From the NCBI GenBank assembly GCA_963920665.1, contig OY987269.1, positions 11,968,501 to 12,032,500 of the forward strand: a stretch of DNA of 64,000 nucleotides. The letters run 5' to 3'. This stretch comes from Straminergon stramineum (taxonomy: Eukaryota > Streptophyta > Bryopsida > Hypnales > Calliergonaceae). The number at the start of each line of letters is the position of its first letter. Position 1 is the stretch's first letter. Positions 49,922-61,860 of the stretch are shown piece by piece. The translations under genes and the position numbers were made by a program. The notes below the pieces were generated by a model. It was not told where the DNA came from. It saw only the letters and a list, made by a program, of their open reading frames with translations, and did no database searches.

Positions 49922-50292
49922 GTAATGTCTTGCTTTTATTTAGCATTTGTGCATGTATTTGTCTTCAAGTATGCATTCTAATGTAAACACATCCATTTTT
50001 TGCCTTAAAGTTGAATCTTGTGGGTGTACAGGGCATATCTTGTCACTTTAATTCTCATTACTTGTTAAATTAGTTTTGTTCTTTATAAAGAAAATAGCCT
50101 CCAATAAATTCAGCCTATGTACGTATTATAAGTAAAGATAGGCATGATAATATGGGCTCTAGGGGGGTTTATAAGTAATTATAGGGGCCTGAAAATTCAA
50201 AAAAATAAATAAATACCCCCCCTAAAAATACCCCAGCGCCGCACGTGGTACCCAGAATATACGAAGAGTGTCCTCCCCGGGAACATTGGTTA

Positions 50293-53200
50293 GTTGGTTG
50301 TATGTGACATTAGCAATTTGTATATTTTTGGTATTTCATAATTATATCTTTGAATACATAGTACGTTTATATAGAGTTATATTCACTGAACAAGTATCCA
50401 AGTGCTATTTGATATAGGTTACACAATGTGGCCAAAAGATGATTCCAGCCCCTGTTCCCGGCAAATTCCTCCCCTACCCTAGGTGAAAAAAAACGATAGC
50501 CGTCAATCTTGATACTGAAAATATCCCCCCCACCCTCCAATGCCATAGATTAGATGACTAGTTGAAAAAAAGGTATCCATTGATCTGGCCAACAAGCAGA
50601 TGATCTTGGCTGTTAAATACTTAGGGCTTGGAGCTCATGCATTTCCCTTTGTTCAACATTCTTGTGTTTGCTAGGAGGAGTGCAACGCAAGAGGTGGAAA
50701 TTCAGCAGGGGGTACAATTTGTTTGATGAGCGAATTCTATTTGGGTTACATGTTTGCTTCAATGAACCGTACATTGAAGAAGTTTCTTTGTAGGGTGGTC
50801 ATATTGCACAGCAAATGGTTTGTTCATGTTTAGAAAGTTGTTCTAGCATGGAGTAGATTGTACTTAGCTTGCTTAGTGTCAACGTTTAGGTTTAATGTGT
50901 CGATGTTTAGTGTGCTTGGTGTCGAATGTAAAATGATCATAATTATTCTAGCTAATTTGTGTTTGGGAATTGCAACTAGTATGTGGATTTGGTTACTTGT
51001 TCACTTTTGTTAATGAACCTTAAATTGAAGAGGTTTCTTTACAGGGTGGTCATACTACGAAGCAAATGGTTAATGTGTATAGTGTGCTTAGTGTCAACGT
51101 TCAGTGTGTATTACATTTAAAGATTTACGGTCTAGCTCTTAATGCCTTATGTGTTCTTTTGTTTGTTGCCGTGCATTTTTTGCAAATGGGAGCATTGATT
51201 GCAATGGTGAGCACTGTAAGGCAAATTCATGAAAGTTGTCTATAACAAAAATTTGATTTTTTTGCTCAATGATGGCACTCTAGCTGAGCTAGTCTTTCAG
51301 GTATGAGCTTCTAATCTTCACCCTTATTGAGCTTCAAGTTGTTCATCTTCAAGAATCCATGAAGATGTTCTGCACTAAAGATTTAATCCTCATTATGCTT
51401 TTCATTATATGGGAACTTACACAGAAGAATTAACCTTTGTGGAAGAAATTGGATTTTCTTATTTTTGTTTCTTGGATGCTGTGGCATGCCATGAGTACAA
51501 TTGGTGTGAACTTCGTGGAAGAAATTGGATCATTCGGGGTGTATTATATTACAAGGATTGACAATCACCAACTTAAAGATCGAACAATGTTTTGATGCTC
51601 ACTTTTAGTTTTTCCCTCTTCCATTTCTGTATTAGGGCTTGGGGTCAAAGCTATGAAGATTTTAGCATTGAGGATTTATGTAATGGAAATTTTGAATTTA
51701 TTTTTCAAAAAAAACTACACATATACCTCTTCGAAGTTTCTGAGTGTAAAAGCTATGCAACAAAAAAGGAAAATGATACGTGTACCCCTTCCAAATTTTT
51801 TGTAAAATCTTTGCAACTAATGGGAAAAAGACATGTGTACCCCTTGTGTTAATAAGGAGTGGTAAATACAAAAATAATAGTTTCATCACACAATGTGCTC
51901 AAAAGAGGCAGTAACTACCTTACTAAGTGCTATTTGATATAGGTTTACATAGTAGGCATTTTGTAGATGGGTATTCTATAGGACAAAAGTCATGTTTGTA
52001 GCTTGACCTAGTATTGTCCATATCATAATTTTAGTAATTTCATAATTTGTGACTCTATAATGGTAGATTGGTCCGAAATTTATTTGACATGTTATCATAG
52101 ATGGGAATTTGTAAGCTATAAATGAATTGATTATGAATTTTTTTTTCTTAAGATAGAGATACCTGAAATTGAAAATTAACAACATTCATTATATTGACAA
52201 CTTTCCAATTGTTAAAAATGCAATCTTAGATTTGAATCACTTTTTGTTACAACTTCATCCTAGCAATAGAGAATTTTAGGTTATCAATTTAGACTCCAAC
52301 ATTCAAGAATGATGCTTGTAGGTAATTTTATCTATTGTATGAATACCATAAGCAAGTCCAATTCAATTTGTAGAGTGAATCCCAAAACAATTTCAAACTA
52401 TGGTATACAAAAAGAACTAAACAATGTCCGGATTATTAGACATGCATAAGTTAGGATTTTGCTTAATGACCTAAAGATAAAGATGTTTCATTGGTAAAGA
52501 ATTAGGCTTTTGTCAAATGACCTAAAGGTGATTCATTACAAGAGTGACTCTTCTTTTCAATGTGAGATTAACTAAAGAAAACAAACTTATACACAGAATA
52601 ATTCAAAAGAAGGTCAAAAAACAAACATTTCTAATTTCACCAATAGCCTCTAATCCCAATAATTAGGAGAGTGAGTCATTAAGCTTTTGGAAGCTAGTTT
52701 TGGCATAAGTACAAATGAATCTACAAAATGTAGAAGAAATAAATTTCAAAGAACAAAACTTTTTTACTAGAATCAATGTATGTACTTGAAAGACTCTCCA
52801 AAATCAACATCTTAATCTCTTTTTCACTTACAAAGTGCAACTAGTCTAGATGGCAAGTACCAAAACCTCAACAATTTGCTCCAACGAAATCATTCCTTGG
52901 CCAAAGGTCTCAACAATGGTACCTAAGAACATGCATTCGTTCATCTCTAGCTTAGGAATTGTAGCAAGCTTCATAAAACCTTTAGATAGTGCCTTCATAA
53001 GGGTAACTATGGGAAAAATTTCAAACTCCTACATCCTTTAGGTTGCTAAGATCTAATATTTTAGAATTCCTATGTACCTTATGTGGGGATCTTTTAGTGT
53101 AATCAAATGGCCAAAGTTGGTGTCAAGCACACTCCTCAAACAAGTGCAATGACCGAAGCTACTCACTTGTATTTGATATAGGTAGTAAAAATAACCTACC

Positions 53201-53302
53201 AATTCGAGGGCATTAATTTACAAGTTCAAATCAAAGTTGGATTATCTTTAATATCAATGAAACAAAAGCAAAATCATGAATTACAAGTATCTATACATGA
53301 GG
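50293..53302. other. Spacer, moderately AT-rich, no gene seen
   Basis: Two diverged copies of a unit of about 250 bp lie near 50755-50840 and 51000-51085 (shared TTGAAGAxGTTTCTTT, GGGTGGTCATA and AGCAAATGGTT). A short tandem pattern ending in GTGTACCCCTT occurs at 51750-51845. No open frame has a recognised family. Confidence 0.5.
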
Positions 53303-54024
53303 GTGATTGCAAGAAACACCTATACTATTTTGCGTCATACGTAGTATGCTAATTTGTTTTTTGGCCATAACTTTTGCATTCTAATTCCAAATGATTCAAG
53401 ATTTATAAGTAAAGTACTCATGACTTATTTTCACTTTGTATGATTTTTTTAATTTAAAAAAATATTTTACTATTCAAAAATATCCCCCAGTTTTTGTCAC
53501 ACTTGCCAATTTGAGGGGTTTTAGAACTATGTAGTACCCAAAAAACAATTGTGGAGGTGAAATTGGGAGGAAATGGTCTTCTAGTAGAGTTGTAGCTATT
53601 GTTTGAAGGAATTCTGAAAAGAATTAATTGTATGTGGTGTAAAAGTCCACAAAATGAGCTTCTTTAAGCTTGCATTTCAAGACATGTAAAATGTAATTTG
53701 AGTGGTTCTTTTGGTGAATGACCATTTCTACAAAGTTGTTAACAAATGGGCACTTTTCTTTATTTATTTTGATTTTTTATACTTTTAACTAATTAAAACA
53801 TCTATGTATCTATTTTCTTAGAATTTGGCACTTTTTTAGTTTTCCTACTTAGAGAATTTTTTTCTAATTTTCCTTTAGTGGTTTTCTTCATCTTAAAGGT
53901 GTAAACATTGACCATATTGATTTAATTTTCATTTGATTTAAATTTTTTTTTAAAATACTCAAAAAAAACTAAACATGAGTACTACGAAAAAGAAACAAAA
54001 TCAGTAGGTGTTTCATGCAATCAC
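53303..54024. mobile_element. Second member of the GTGATTGCAAGAAACACC element family
   Basis: It starts GTGATTGCAAGAAACACCT and ends AGGTGTTTCATGCAATCAC, with flanks ACATGAGG and ACATGATT (6 of 8 identical). At 722 bp it shares internal order with the palindrome at 25988-27040 (for example TTTGTCACACTT then a GGGGTTTT-like run), but its arms are more diverged. A degenerate 8-bp duplication would suggest hAT. Confidence 0.65.
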
Positions 54025-54574
54025 ACATGATTTCTAAAATTGCTCAGAATCATTGGCAGCTCAAATGACAACTTCATAAGGTTTCATCTTAGTTGAAGAA
54101 TGCGTTCATCTTGCACTTAGATCAATTAAGGTTTGCTCAAACATTTGTGGTTGAAACACTAGTGGCACTACTAGAGAAATTCATGTCTAATTAGCAAGGA
54201 ATTTCACAAAGTTTTGTTGCTTTGGATTGTGGCATTGGACAACTTACTTTAGATAGTAATCAATGCAATTCTATGATCCATGACAAGATGAAGTTGAGAC
54301 ATGCCACATCATTTCACATGCCACATCATCAACTTGACTTTTTCAATAGACATGCTAGGTGATTTTACAAAATTTTACATGGACTTTGCCTTGGCAATGC
54401 AAAATGTCTTTTGCTGAAGATTTTATTATGTATATTCTTGAAGGAATTTTGATTGTATTGTATAAAATTTTCAATTGTATAATTAATAACAAAACTTGAA
54501 ATTTACATTTGTAGAAGTTTTTGTAATGTAGAATGTAACATCACATTGGCATATTTATAAGAGCATATGCATAT

Positions 54575-55398
54575 ATGTACAATGGGGTGACAATCAAAAT
54601 GGCGTTTTTGAAATCATAGTGAAGGAAATTTCACATCTGCCAACTTTGACAGCCTCCTGAGGGCTAAAAAATTGATATTTTACCACAAATTTTTTTTCCA
54701 AGATCATCTCTAAGTTAAGAAAATGTTTACCACATTTTAAGGCCAAAAGATTCACCAAAAAGAATATATTAAAAATCTACCAACATATGTAGCTATGAAA
54801 TTTTTTTCATTGTTGCCAACTTTAATAGCCTCCCAAGGATTGAAAAACAACTTTGCCATGAAAATTTTTTAGTACCAATTTCTCTATGTTAATAACATAT
54901 GTGACAAATTTCAAGGCCAAAAGATGAATACAAAAAAAGATATTCACAATCTACCAACAGGTGTTGTTTTGAGAAACAATCATGGAAACCATTTCATTAT
55001 TGCCAACTTTGACACCCTCCCAAGGGCTGAAAAATAGATTATTTACTATGAAATTTTTTTCACAAAATTATTTCTATGTTCATAACATGTGTGACAAATT
55101 TCGAGGCCAAATAAGTCATATAAAAAAAGATATCCACAATCTACCAACATGTGTAGTTGAGGGAAACCATTTTTTTACAGCTACACATGTTGGTAGATTT
55201 TAAATATTTATTTTTTGGTGAATCTTTTGGCCTTAAAATTTGGCACACATGTTATTAACTTAGAGATGACCTTGTAAAAAACTTTTGTGATAAAATACCA
55301 ACTTTTCAACCCTCGGGAGTCTGTCAAAGTTGGAAGATGTGAAATTTCCTTCACTACAAATTCAAAAACGCCATTTTGATTGTCATCCCATTGTACAT
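54575..55398. mobile_element. Foldback element with internal tandem units
   Basis: The ends ATGTACAATGGGGTGACAAT and its near complement at about 55379-55398 bound 824 bp. The left part contains three direct units of about 190-200 bp (starting near 54585, 54795 and 54990), each with TTGCCAACTTTGACAGCCTC-like and AAGGCCAAAAGAT-like words. The right part (55165-55398) is an inverted copy of the first unit. Frames at 54982-55203 and 55208-55402 are mirror products, not genes. Confidence 0.75.
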
Positions 55399-58300
55399 CC
55401 AAAGAATTCCAAATTCTATAGTGTGTTTCAAATCTGCATAGAATCCTAATTCCACTTTGAATATCAAATCAATTAAAATCTCTAATTTTGTAAGAATTTT
55501 GATTCTATGAAAAATCCAAACCTATGGATTCTTGAAATTTTAAAGAAAAGGACTAAAAGGAGGCACTACAAAATAATTTTATTTTTTTATGAAAAAAATT
55601 CAATGGCCTCTTGACCATAGTTTGAGTTTCCGTTGCTCTCCAATCCAAACTTCCTTCAAGAGTCTGTCACCTTGGTCAATAAGTGCTTCTATGTAGACAT
55701 TTAGAAGACAATGGCATGTGGAGTGTGCCCTCTAGTGTGAAGAATTGAGAGGCTGAATTCTTGGTTTCTTGCAATGCGATTGGTTGAAATCAACAGCCTC
55801 TCTTTCATTGATGAATCTTACTTTAACCCCTAAATGTATTTGACTATGTTTTCACCAAAAATGCTCCAAAACTGTCGTTTCTAGTACAAGTACCAAATTT
55901 TAGAAAAAATGTATTTTTGGACACATGTTACTGTAGGATCTTGTCATACACTGGTTTGAGAAGATGTGGAAAAAATTCAAAAATTTCCAACATGTAGATT
56001 GCAAGATGTTAGTGTTTAACCCCAAGTACTTTGACCTTGGCTGTAACTTCCATTTTTGGACGATGAATAGATTGAAACTCGAGTTTCATCCTCCTAACTG
56101 CTTGGATGAAAGTTATTCTAATTTGTGGAGATACTTTATCAAGTTGTTATCCTATCTAAGGTTTAGGTTTGGTGTTACTAGAATACATATTTTTCTAAAA
56201 TTACAAATGTGTAAGGATGTCAAGTGGTCAAATTGCATTGCCTTTAGTTCAAAACTAAATTTGCCAAAATAAGGTCATAGATTTGAAGAACACAAAAATT
56301 TCAAAAAATCACTATGTGAAGAGAACTTCATTTCAAATCCATTATAACAAATTTCACTCAAAAAATGATAATATTTTGTTTGTAATCAAATATAAAAAAG
56401 GAATTTTGAAATTTTCCTTTCAAAATTTATAAAAAAATATTGGTGATAGCATTGGTGAATCTAACTATATGGATGGAATCTACAACTCACAATCTACATT
56501 TTCTATTTGTATAGCAATTCCAAAATATGCTTCCAAATATCTTTATATTGTGATTTTTCTCAAATTGTAAATTCTAGAGATGAATCTAGATGTTTAGGGG
56601 GTAAATTGAAAAAAAGCCTTTTTTTGGCCTTGCAAAAACCTGGGCAATTGCACTTTACAAGGTCAGATCATTATGAAAAAATGTCCAAAATGGTTGTAAT
56701 TCTATGGATTCATTCTTCAAGGCAAGTTGGCTACATGCTTTAAAAATTTTAGATCATTTGGAATTGTAAAACATATAAGAAAAAATTAGTAAATAGAAAG
56801 AAGTAAAAAATGATTCAAAATACTAAATTATTAATAATTTATTTATGGAATTTGAAAATGCCTATCCTAATGGTTATAATGTTGTAAAAAACAACCTACA
56901 CCTAACGTTTATATTTGTTTCCCAAAATCTTGAAAATTGAGTTAAATAAAGGTCTTCAAGGTTTATTTTAGAGTGGAGATTCCATAACTACCCAAAAACT
57001 ACCCACAATTAATAAAAACTCTTCATAACTTTCATCTCATAAATCAAAATGGAGTGATTCAAAGCTTTCTACGAATATATAAATTAAAAAAATAAAATTT
57101 TAATTTCTATTTTAAAAAAAAGTGATTTTTAAAGAAGTTTTTTTGATGCCCAAGCTAACTACCGAGCAATAAAAACTACATATCATACAATAACTTTTTA
57201 ACCATGTATTCAAAAGTTATGAAAAATTTTGGGCCTAAAAGTTACTCCTTGGGCACATGTGTGAAAATTTCAAACAAACAAAATAAAAATTCCATTTGTA
57301 GTGAGCTACCCTAAATCCCTATGTTGCCAAAAATATGTTGTTTGGTCCTTTAGGGGTTAAGCTTGGAGCAATAGAGGATGGAAGTAGCCTTTGGGTGACC
57401 AAAATGCTTTGATTATTGCATCGGAAAAAAGCCCCTCCATTGTGGCAATATTGTTTTAATGGAGTCACAATATAATATTAAAAATATATAGTTGTAGTAC
57501 TGCAAACAATAAACTTTCAATGGGAATGCAATATATCCATTGAAAATATATTGTTGCGGTAGTACAACAATATACTTTCAATATTATACTATGACCCCAT
57601 TGAAACAATACCACAACAATAACAAAGCAATAGGGGCCATTACTTTTCTTCAACCACAATTTCATTCAACCACCCTTCATTGTAGGTTTTTTTAATTGTG
57701 TTCATTTTATCATCCAAGTGAAATTTTATGACCTTATCTATACCCATGATACTAAGAAAAATTTGTATTGCCTCTATTTGTTAAGGCTAACTTATGAAAA
57801 AAATCCTACTATATGCCATGTTTTTCTATAGCCTATTATATATATATTAGAGTATGTGGAATTTCATGGACCCTATAGTTGCCCTACATATTATATAAAA
57901 TTTTCCCCTTTGAATTGCATGGACCTTATCTTTTAACTCTCATAGTTTTCTAAAAACTCAAGAGTGATCTCCCTAGGACAATGATTCATTTACAATCATT
58001 GAGGGCATATTTTTGAACTAGTGATAAACAATTGAAACCTAGGTTAATCTTACTTTCTAAATTCAGCATATTGACCTCATACATGGACTAATCATGCACT
58101 AGCACCTGCTCTAACATCTTTCCAAGATTTAGAACTACAATAAAAAATAATGGCGACGAGGCAAAAAAAACAGTGACAAGATTAAAACAATCATGCTTGT
58201 CATCAAGGAAAAAACAAGAGAACCTAATCTAGAATCAAAACCTAATTGTTTAGTTGTCTATACTTATAAAATAATTGTACCTTCATTGACTTGTCCTGAA

Positions 58301-59159
58301 GACATTAGTTTACCAAAGTCATGCTATTTAGTATTAGTGCCGGTTAGAATATTATTGTATTGTATTAATTTTCACCTTCACAATTGGCCACATGAGGGCA
58401 TCTCTATACAAGTTATGTGCTAGTGTGACATCTTACCAATATATATAATCAAACTTTCCATCCTATTCAAAAAAAGGCCCTTGGTTTATTTTGAAGAATT
58501 GTTTGTTGATTGAAGTTTTTGTCTATTATTTCAATATGAAAATTGTATTGGAATTGTACAATTGTTGATGATTGTACAATTCCATGGTAAAAATGAAGTG
58601 ATATGCATCATAGTCTACATTTATAAAAATGTACCAAGAATTTATGAAATCTTTGTACACTAGCAATTTATGTGTTCATCTATTTTATGACCTTCATTTT
58701 TTTTTTTTCATAATTTTTTTAAAACTTGGACTTGATTGCAATTCAATTGATCTCTTATTTTTTTGGCATTACCTTGGAGTTTGAGAATCATGTACACTTG
58801 AATGAGCATACAACAACAATGCAATGTCCTTGTTTATTATTTGGAGAGAGTGTTTACGTCTTCATCAATAAATTTTTATTTTTATTTTTGAAAGATGCTA
58901 GTAACCTTCAATTATAATGTAAAGAACAAAATTAAGTCCTTTGCCTTTTTTCACCAATGAATTCAAGCCACATGTTTATTAATCATTGAAAAATTTATAG
59001 GTTTACTTAAAAATATAAAAAATAAATTTGATTCATTTTAAACCAAAATCTTCAAAAGTGATTAGAAAAATTCTATAGATATTTTTTGCAATTTGACCAT
59101 GTGCCTATATAGATAATTTTTAGTCTTCATGTTTATCATTGTCTTATTTAATACAAACT
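55399..59159. other. AT-rich spacer with a third copy of the 36.2/60.0-kb repeat and a hairpin
   Basis: Positions 56090-56580 align with 36190-36650 and 59940-60400. A hairpin lies at about 57430-57640, with arms rich in CAATATTGTTTTAATGG and complement and ends GCCCCT / AGGGGC. A dispersed motif CCAAAATGCTTTGATTATTG occurs at about 57399 (also near 6865). No gene is seen. Confidence 0.55.
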
Positions 59160-61860
59160 TCTAAAATATTGTGGAAATTAATACATTATACCACATTTGT
59201 GTTTTGCCCACCACCACCAAATCATTACAAGATAGTTGGAGGCAATGAAGTTCATAAATAAACCTTGCTCTAGCAAAAGCAGTTGCTTTTTTAAAATAAT
59301 TGGTGTTTTCACATAATAATTGGCAAAAAGGTGGATATGAAATGGATGAAAGAATTTAGTTTTATGATGCCTAAAATCAAAAATCAAGATACAACATGTA
59401 TTACGAATTATGAAGAGGATATAAGTATTTATCCTATCACTTAGTATGGGACTAATTTACCAAAGCCATACAATTGTACATTAATGCAAAATGATGTATC
59501 ACAATCATAATGTAATAATTTCCAAAAAAGATGAACCTTTTTATAGTGACTACATTGAAGATCACTCTAAATTTGCACTCTTGCAATTAGGATAAATGAC
59601 GTGAACCTCTTAAGAAGACAAAAGTAGATATTTATCAATAGTCTATATAATTTGAAGATTGTAGTCCTCATCATTTGCACAATAGATCACTGTGTTTTTG
59701 ATATTGCAATTAACACACCACAATGAGTACAATTTTCTTATACTAGTATTTTTCAACAATATTCAACTTCATTGTTAAAGACTTTAATTTTCTATAGTAA
59801 CAAAACTCCCAATAAATAGATATAGAATTACTCAAGGACTCATATTGATGGTTAAACCTTTAAAGTTCAAACGTCCAATTTTTAGGGACAAACAAAATGA
59901 TATTCTTGTTTCTTTCTCATTTATTTATTCCTTGATCGAAAGTAATCGTAGTTTGTGGAGATACTCTATCAAGTTGTAGTCCTATCTAATGGTTGCATTT
60001 GGTGTTATTAGAGTACATAATTTTCTAAAATTACAAACGTAGAAGTATGTCAAGTGGTTGACCAAGCCAAAATGTATTGACTCTAGTTCAAAATTGGATT
60101 TATAAAAATGAGATCATAGATTTAAAGAACAAAAATATTTCAAAAAATATCCATGTCAGTAGAACCTCATTGCAAATCCATTCCAACAATTCTATTCAAA
60201 AAATGATATTATTTCACTAGTAATTAAATTTAGAAGGAATTTTGAGATTTTCCTTTCAAAACTTATAAAAAATATTGGTAATAGCATTGGTGAATCTAAC
60301 CATATAGATGCAATCTAAAACTCAAAATGTACAACTTTGATTTACATATATCAATTCCAAAGTTCTCTTCCAAATACTTTAAGATGATTTTTCTCAAATT
60401 GTCAATTCTCAATAACACTTTGTACCTTTGTGGGTTAAACTATCCCCCCCAACCTACCTAATACAAGGAACCTTTGTGGGCCCCAACTTAAGCCACTTTT
60501 GCACTCAAAGTGTTTTTAAAATAGGTTTCATTGTAAAGGTCGTCCCTAATTGTAGCAAGGGTATCAAAGGAAGGTTTAACTAAAAATAGTACAAAAGAAA
60601 CACACAACACTAAACTCTATCATACCCTAGTTTTGGTGCTTTAAGGAGTTTTGTTTTGTGTTTTTCTCAAACTCCAGCTCTTGGTCCCTCATTGCATACA
60701 CTTCACAATTAACTCGAAAGACCTAGCAAAGATTATATTGATTACAATAAGTGTTCAATACTCCTTGAATCAACACACCTCCTTTCTCATTTGTTTGAAT
60801 CAACGTTTGTGCTGATCCTGCCCCTTTTTCCACTAACTTAGTGTGAAGAGATGGTCTCTGAGCACCACCGGGAGTGAGACTTCGAGAGGAGGGCACCACG
60901 AAGTTTTTGATGGTCAGTCCATCCCTGCCATCCCAAGTCTGTTTCGGGGCATTGCAGATTGCGAGCACCAACTGGGTATTTGGGGACTGGATTTTCGGGA
61001 GGACGGATCCGTCTGCTCCTCGTTTGCCGCTGCTTCAGTTCTGATATTAGAATTTATGAATTCTGGCCTTCTGGAAGCGCTAACTGGCACGGATTCCGCA
61101 AGCTGCTTCAATCGGGCTCTGCAGTTCTCCCGAGTACCCACTTCTGAGTTTTCACAAACACTCATCGAGCAAGATGAGATCTTCATTCGCGCAGTTGTGC
61201 AGTTGGTAGTGTTTCTCCCAGAGCTTGTTGTAGCGCAATCTCTGTGATGGAGGAGCGAGCATTGTCATTTCAGATACCTTGCCGGGTTTCGGGACTTGGT
61301 GGAGAGGAGTTCAATCATTGACTTGTTAAAACGGAATAAATTTTGTTTTCAAGAATCGGAAGAGGATCAGACTCAGTCTGTTGATTCAGATTTCTTGCTG
61401 ATCGAAAATAGATCGTTAAATGTGTCGAAGCGAATATTTTGATTTTCTTGATTTTACATCCTACATGAATCTAAACTTACATAATTTTGGTTCACGTAAT
61501 TGAAACCCTTACAACGAATAATCAGGTCAATTGAAGGGAAATTTCTTGATGGATTTATGTGTGGTCAAGTTTATTCACTTCACCGGACTCCAAATTTGAA
61601 GCACATCCCACATGCACCTGGCCATTTTTAAATCAATTAAAGTGGTAATAAACAAGATAAAATAAAAATGGCTCATAGTTCGTCTCAAAAGCATTTGAAA
61701 TCAGAATTTTACAATGTCCTAAACATTGATTATTGATCCCAAGTCACTTGCGGAATATTCCAATGTAATTGTCTGAAAACAAAGGTTGCACAAATCCTTG
61801 CATTTAAATACGAGGGTCAAAATAACTGTCAAACACCACCCAGGGTCCCCATTTCTGTCA
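59160..61860. repeat. Segmental duplication flank, copy 2 (matches 35401-40000)
   Basis: It runs parallel to the 3' flank of TNL copy 1 but is about 1.9 kb shorter. The difference includes the hAT-like MITE and the X/Y elements present only in copy 1. Frames 60843-61247 (+) and 60914-61186 (-) overlap the shared GC-rich part and show no known domain. Confidence 0.7.

Larger units (their letters stand above)
47605..50281 (+). mobile_element. Pack-type DNA transposon candidate carrying PPR fragments
   Basis: Terminal inverted sequences GGGGAGGACACTCT (47608-47621) and AGAGTGTCCTCCCC (50265-50278) are flanked by AACATTGG on both sides (47597-47604 and 50282-50289). The 3 nt beyond, CTA and TTA, also nearly match. 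A shared subterminal AC(C/G)TGCGGCG lies further in. The interior of about 2.6 kb holds GC-rich tandem repeats and decayed PPR sequence, unlike the AT-rich surroundings. An 8-bp duplication suits a hAT-like element and an 11-bp reading would suit Mutator. No transposase was recognised, so it is presumably non-autonomous. Confidence 0.65.
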
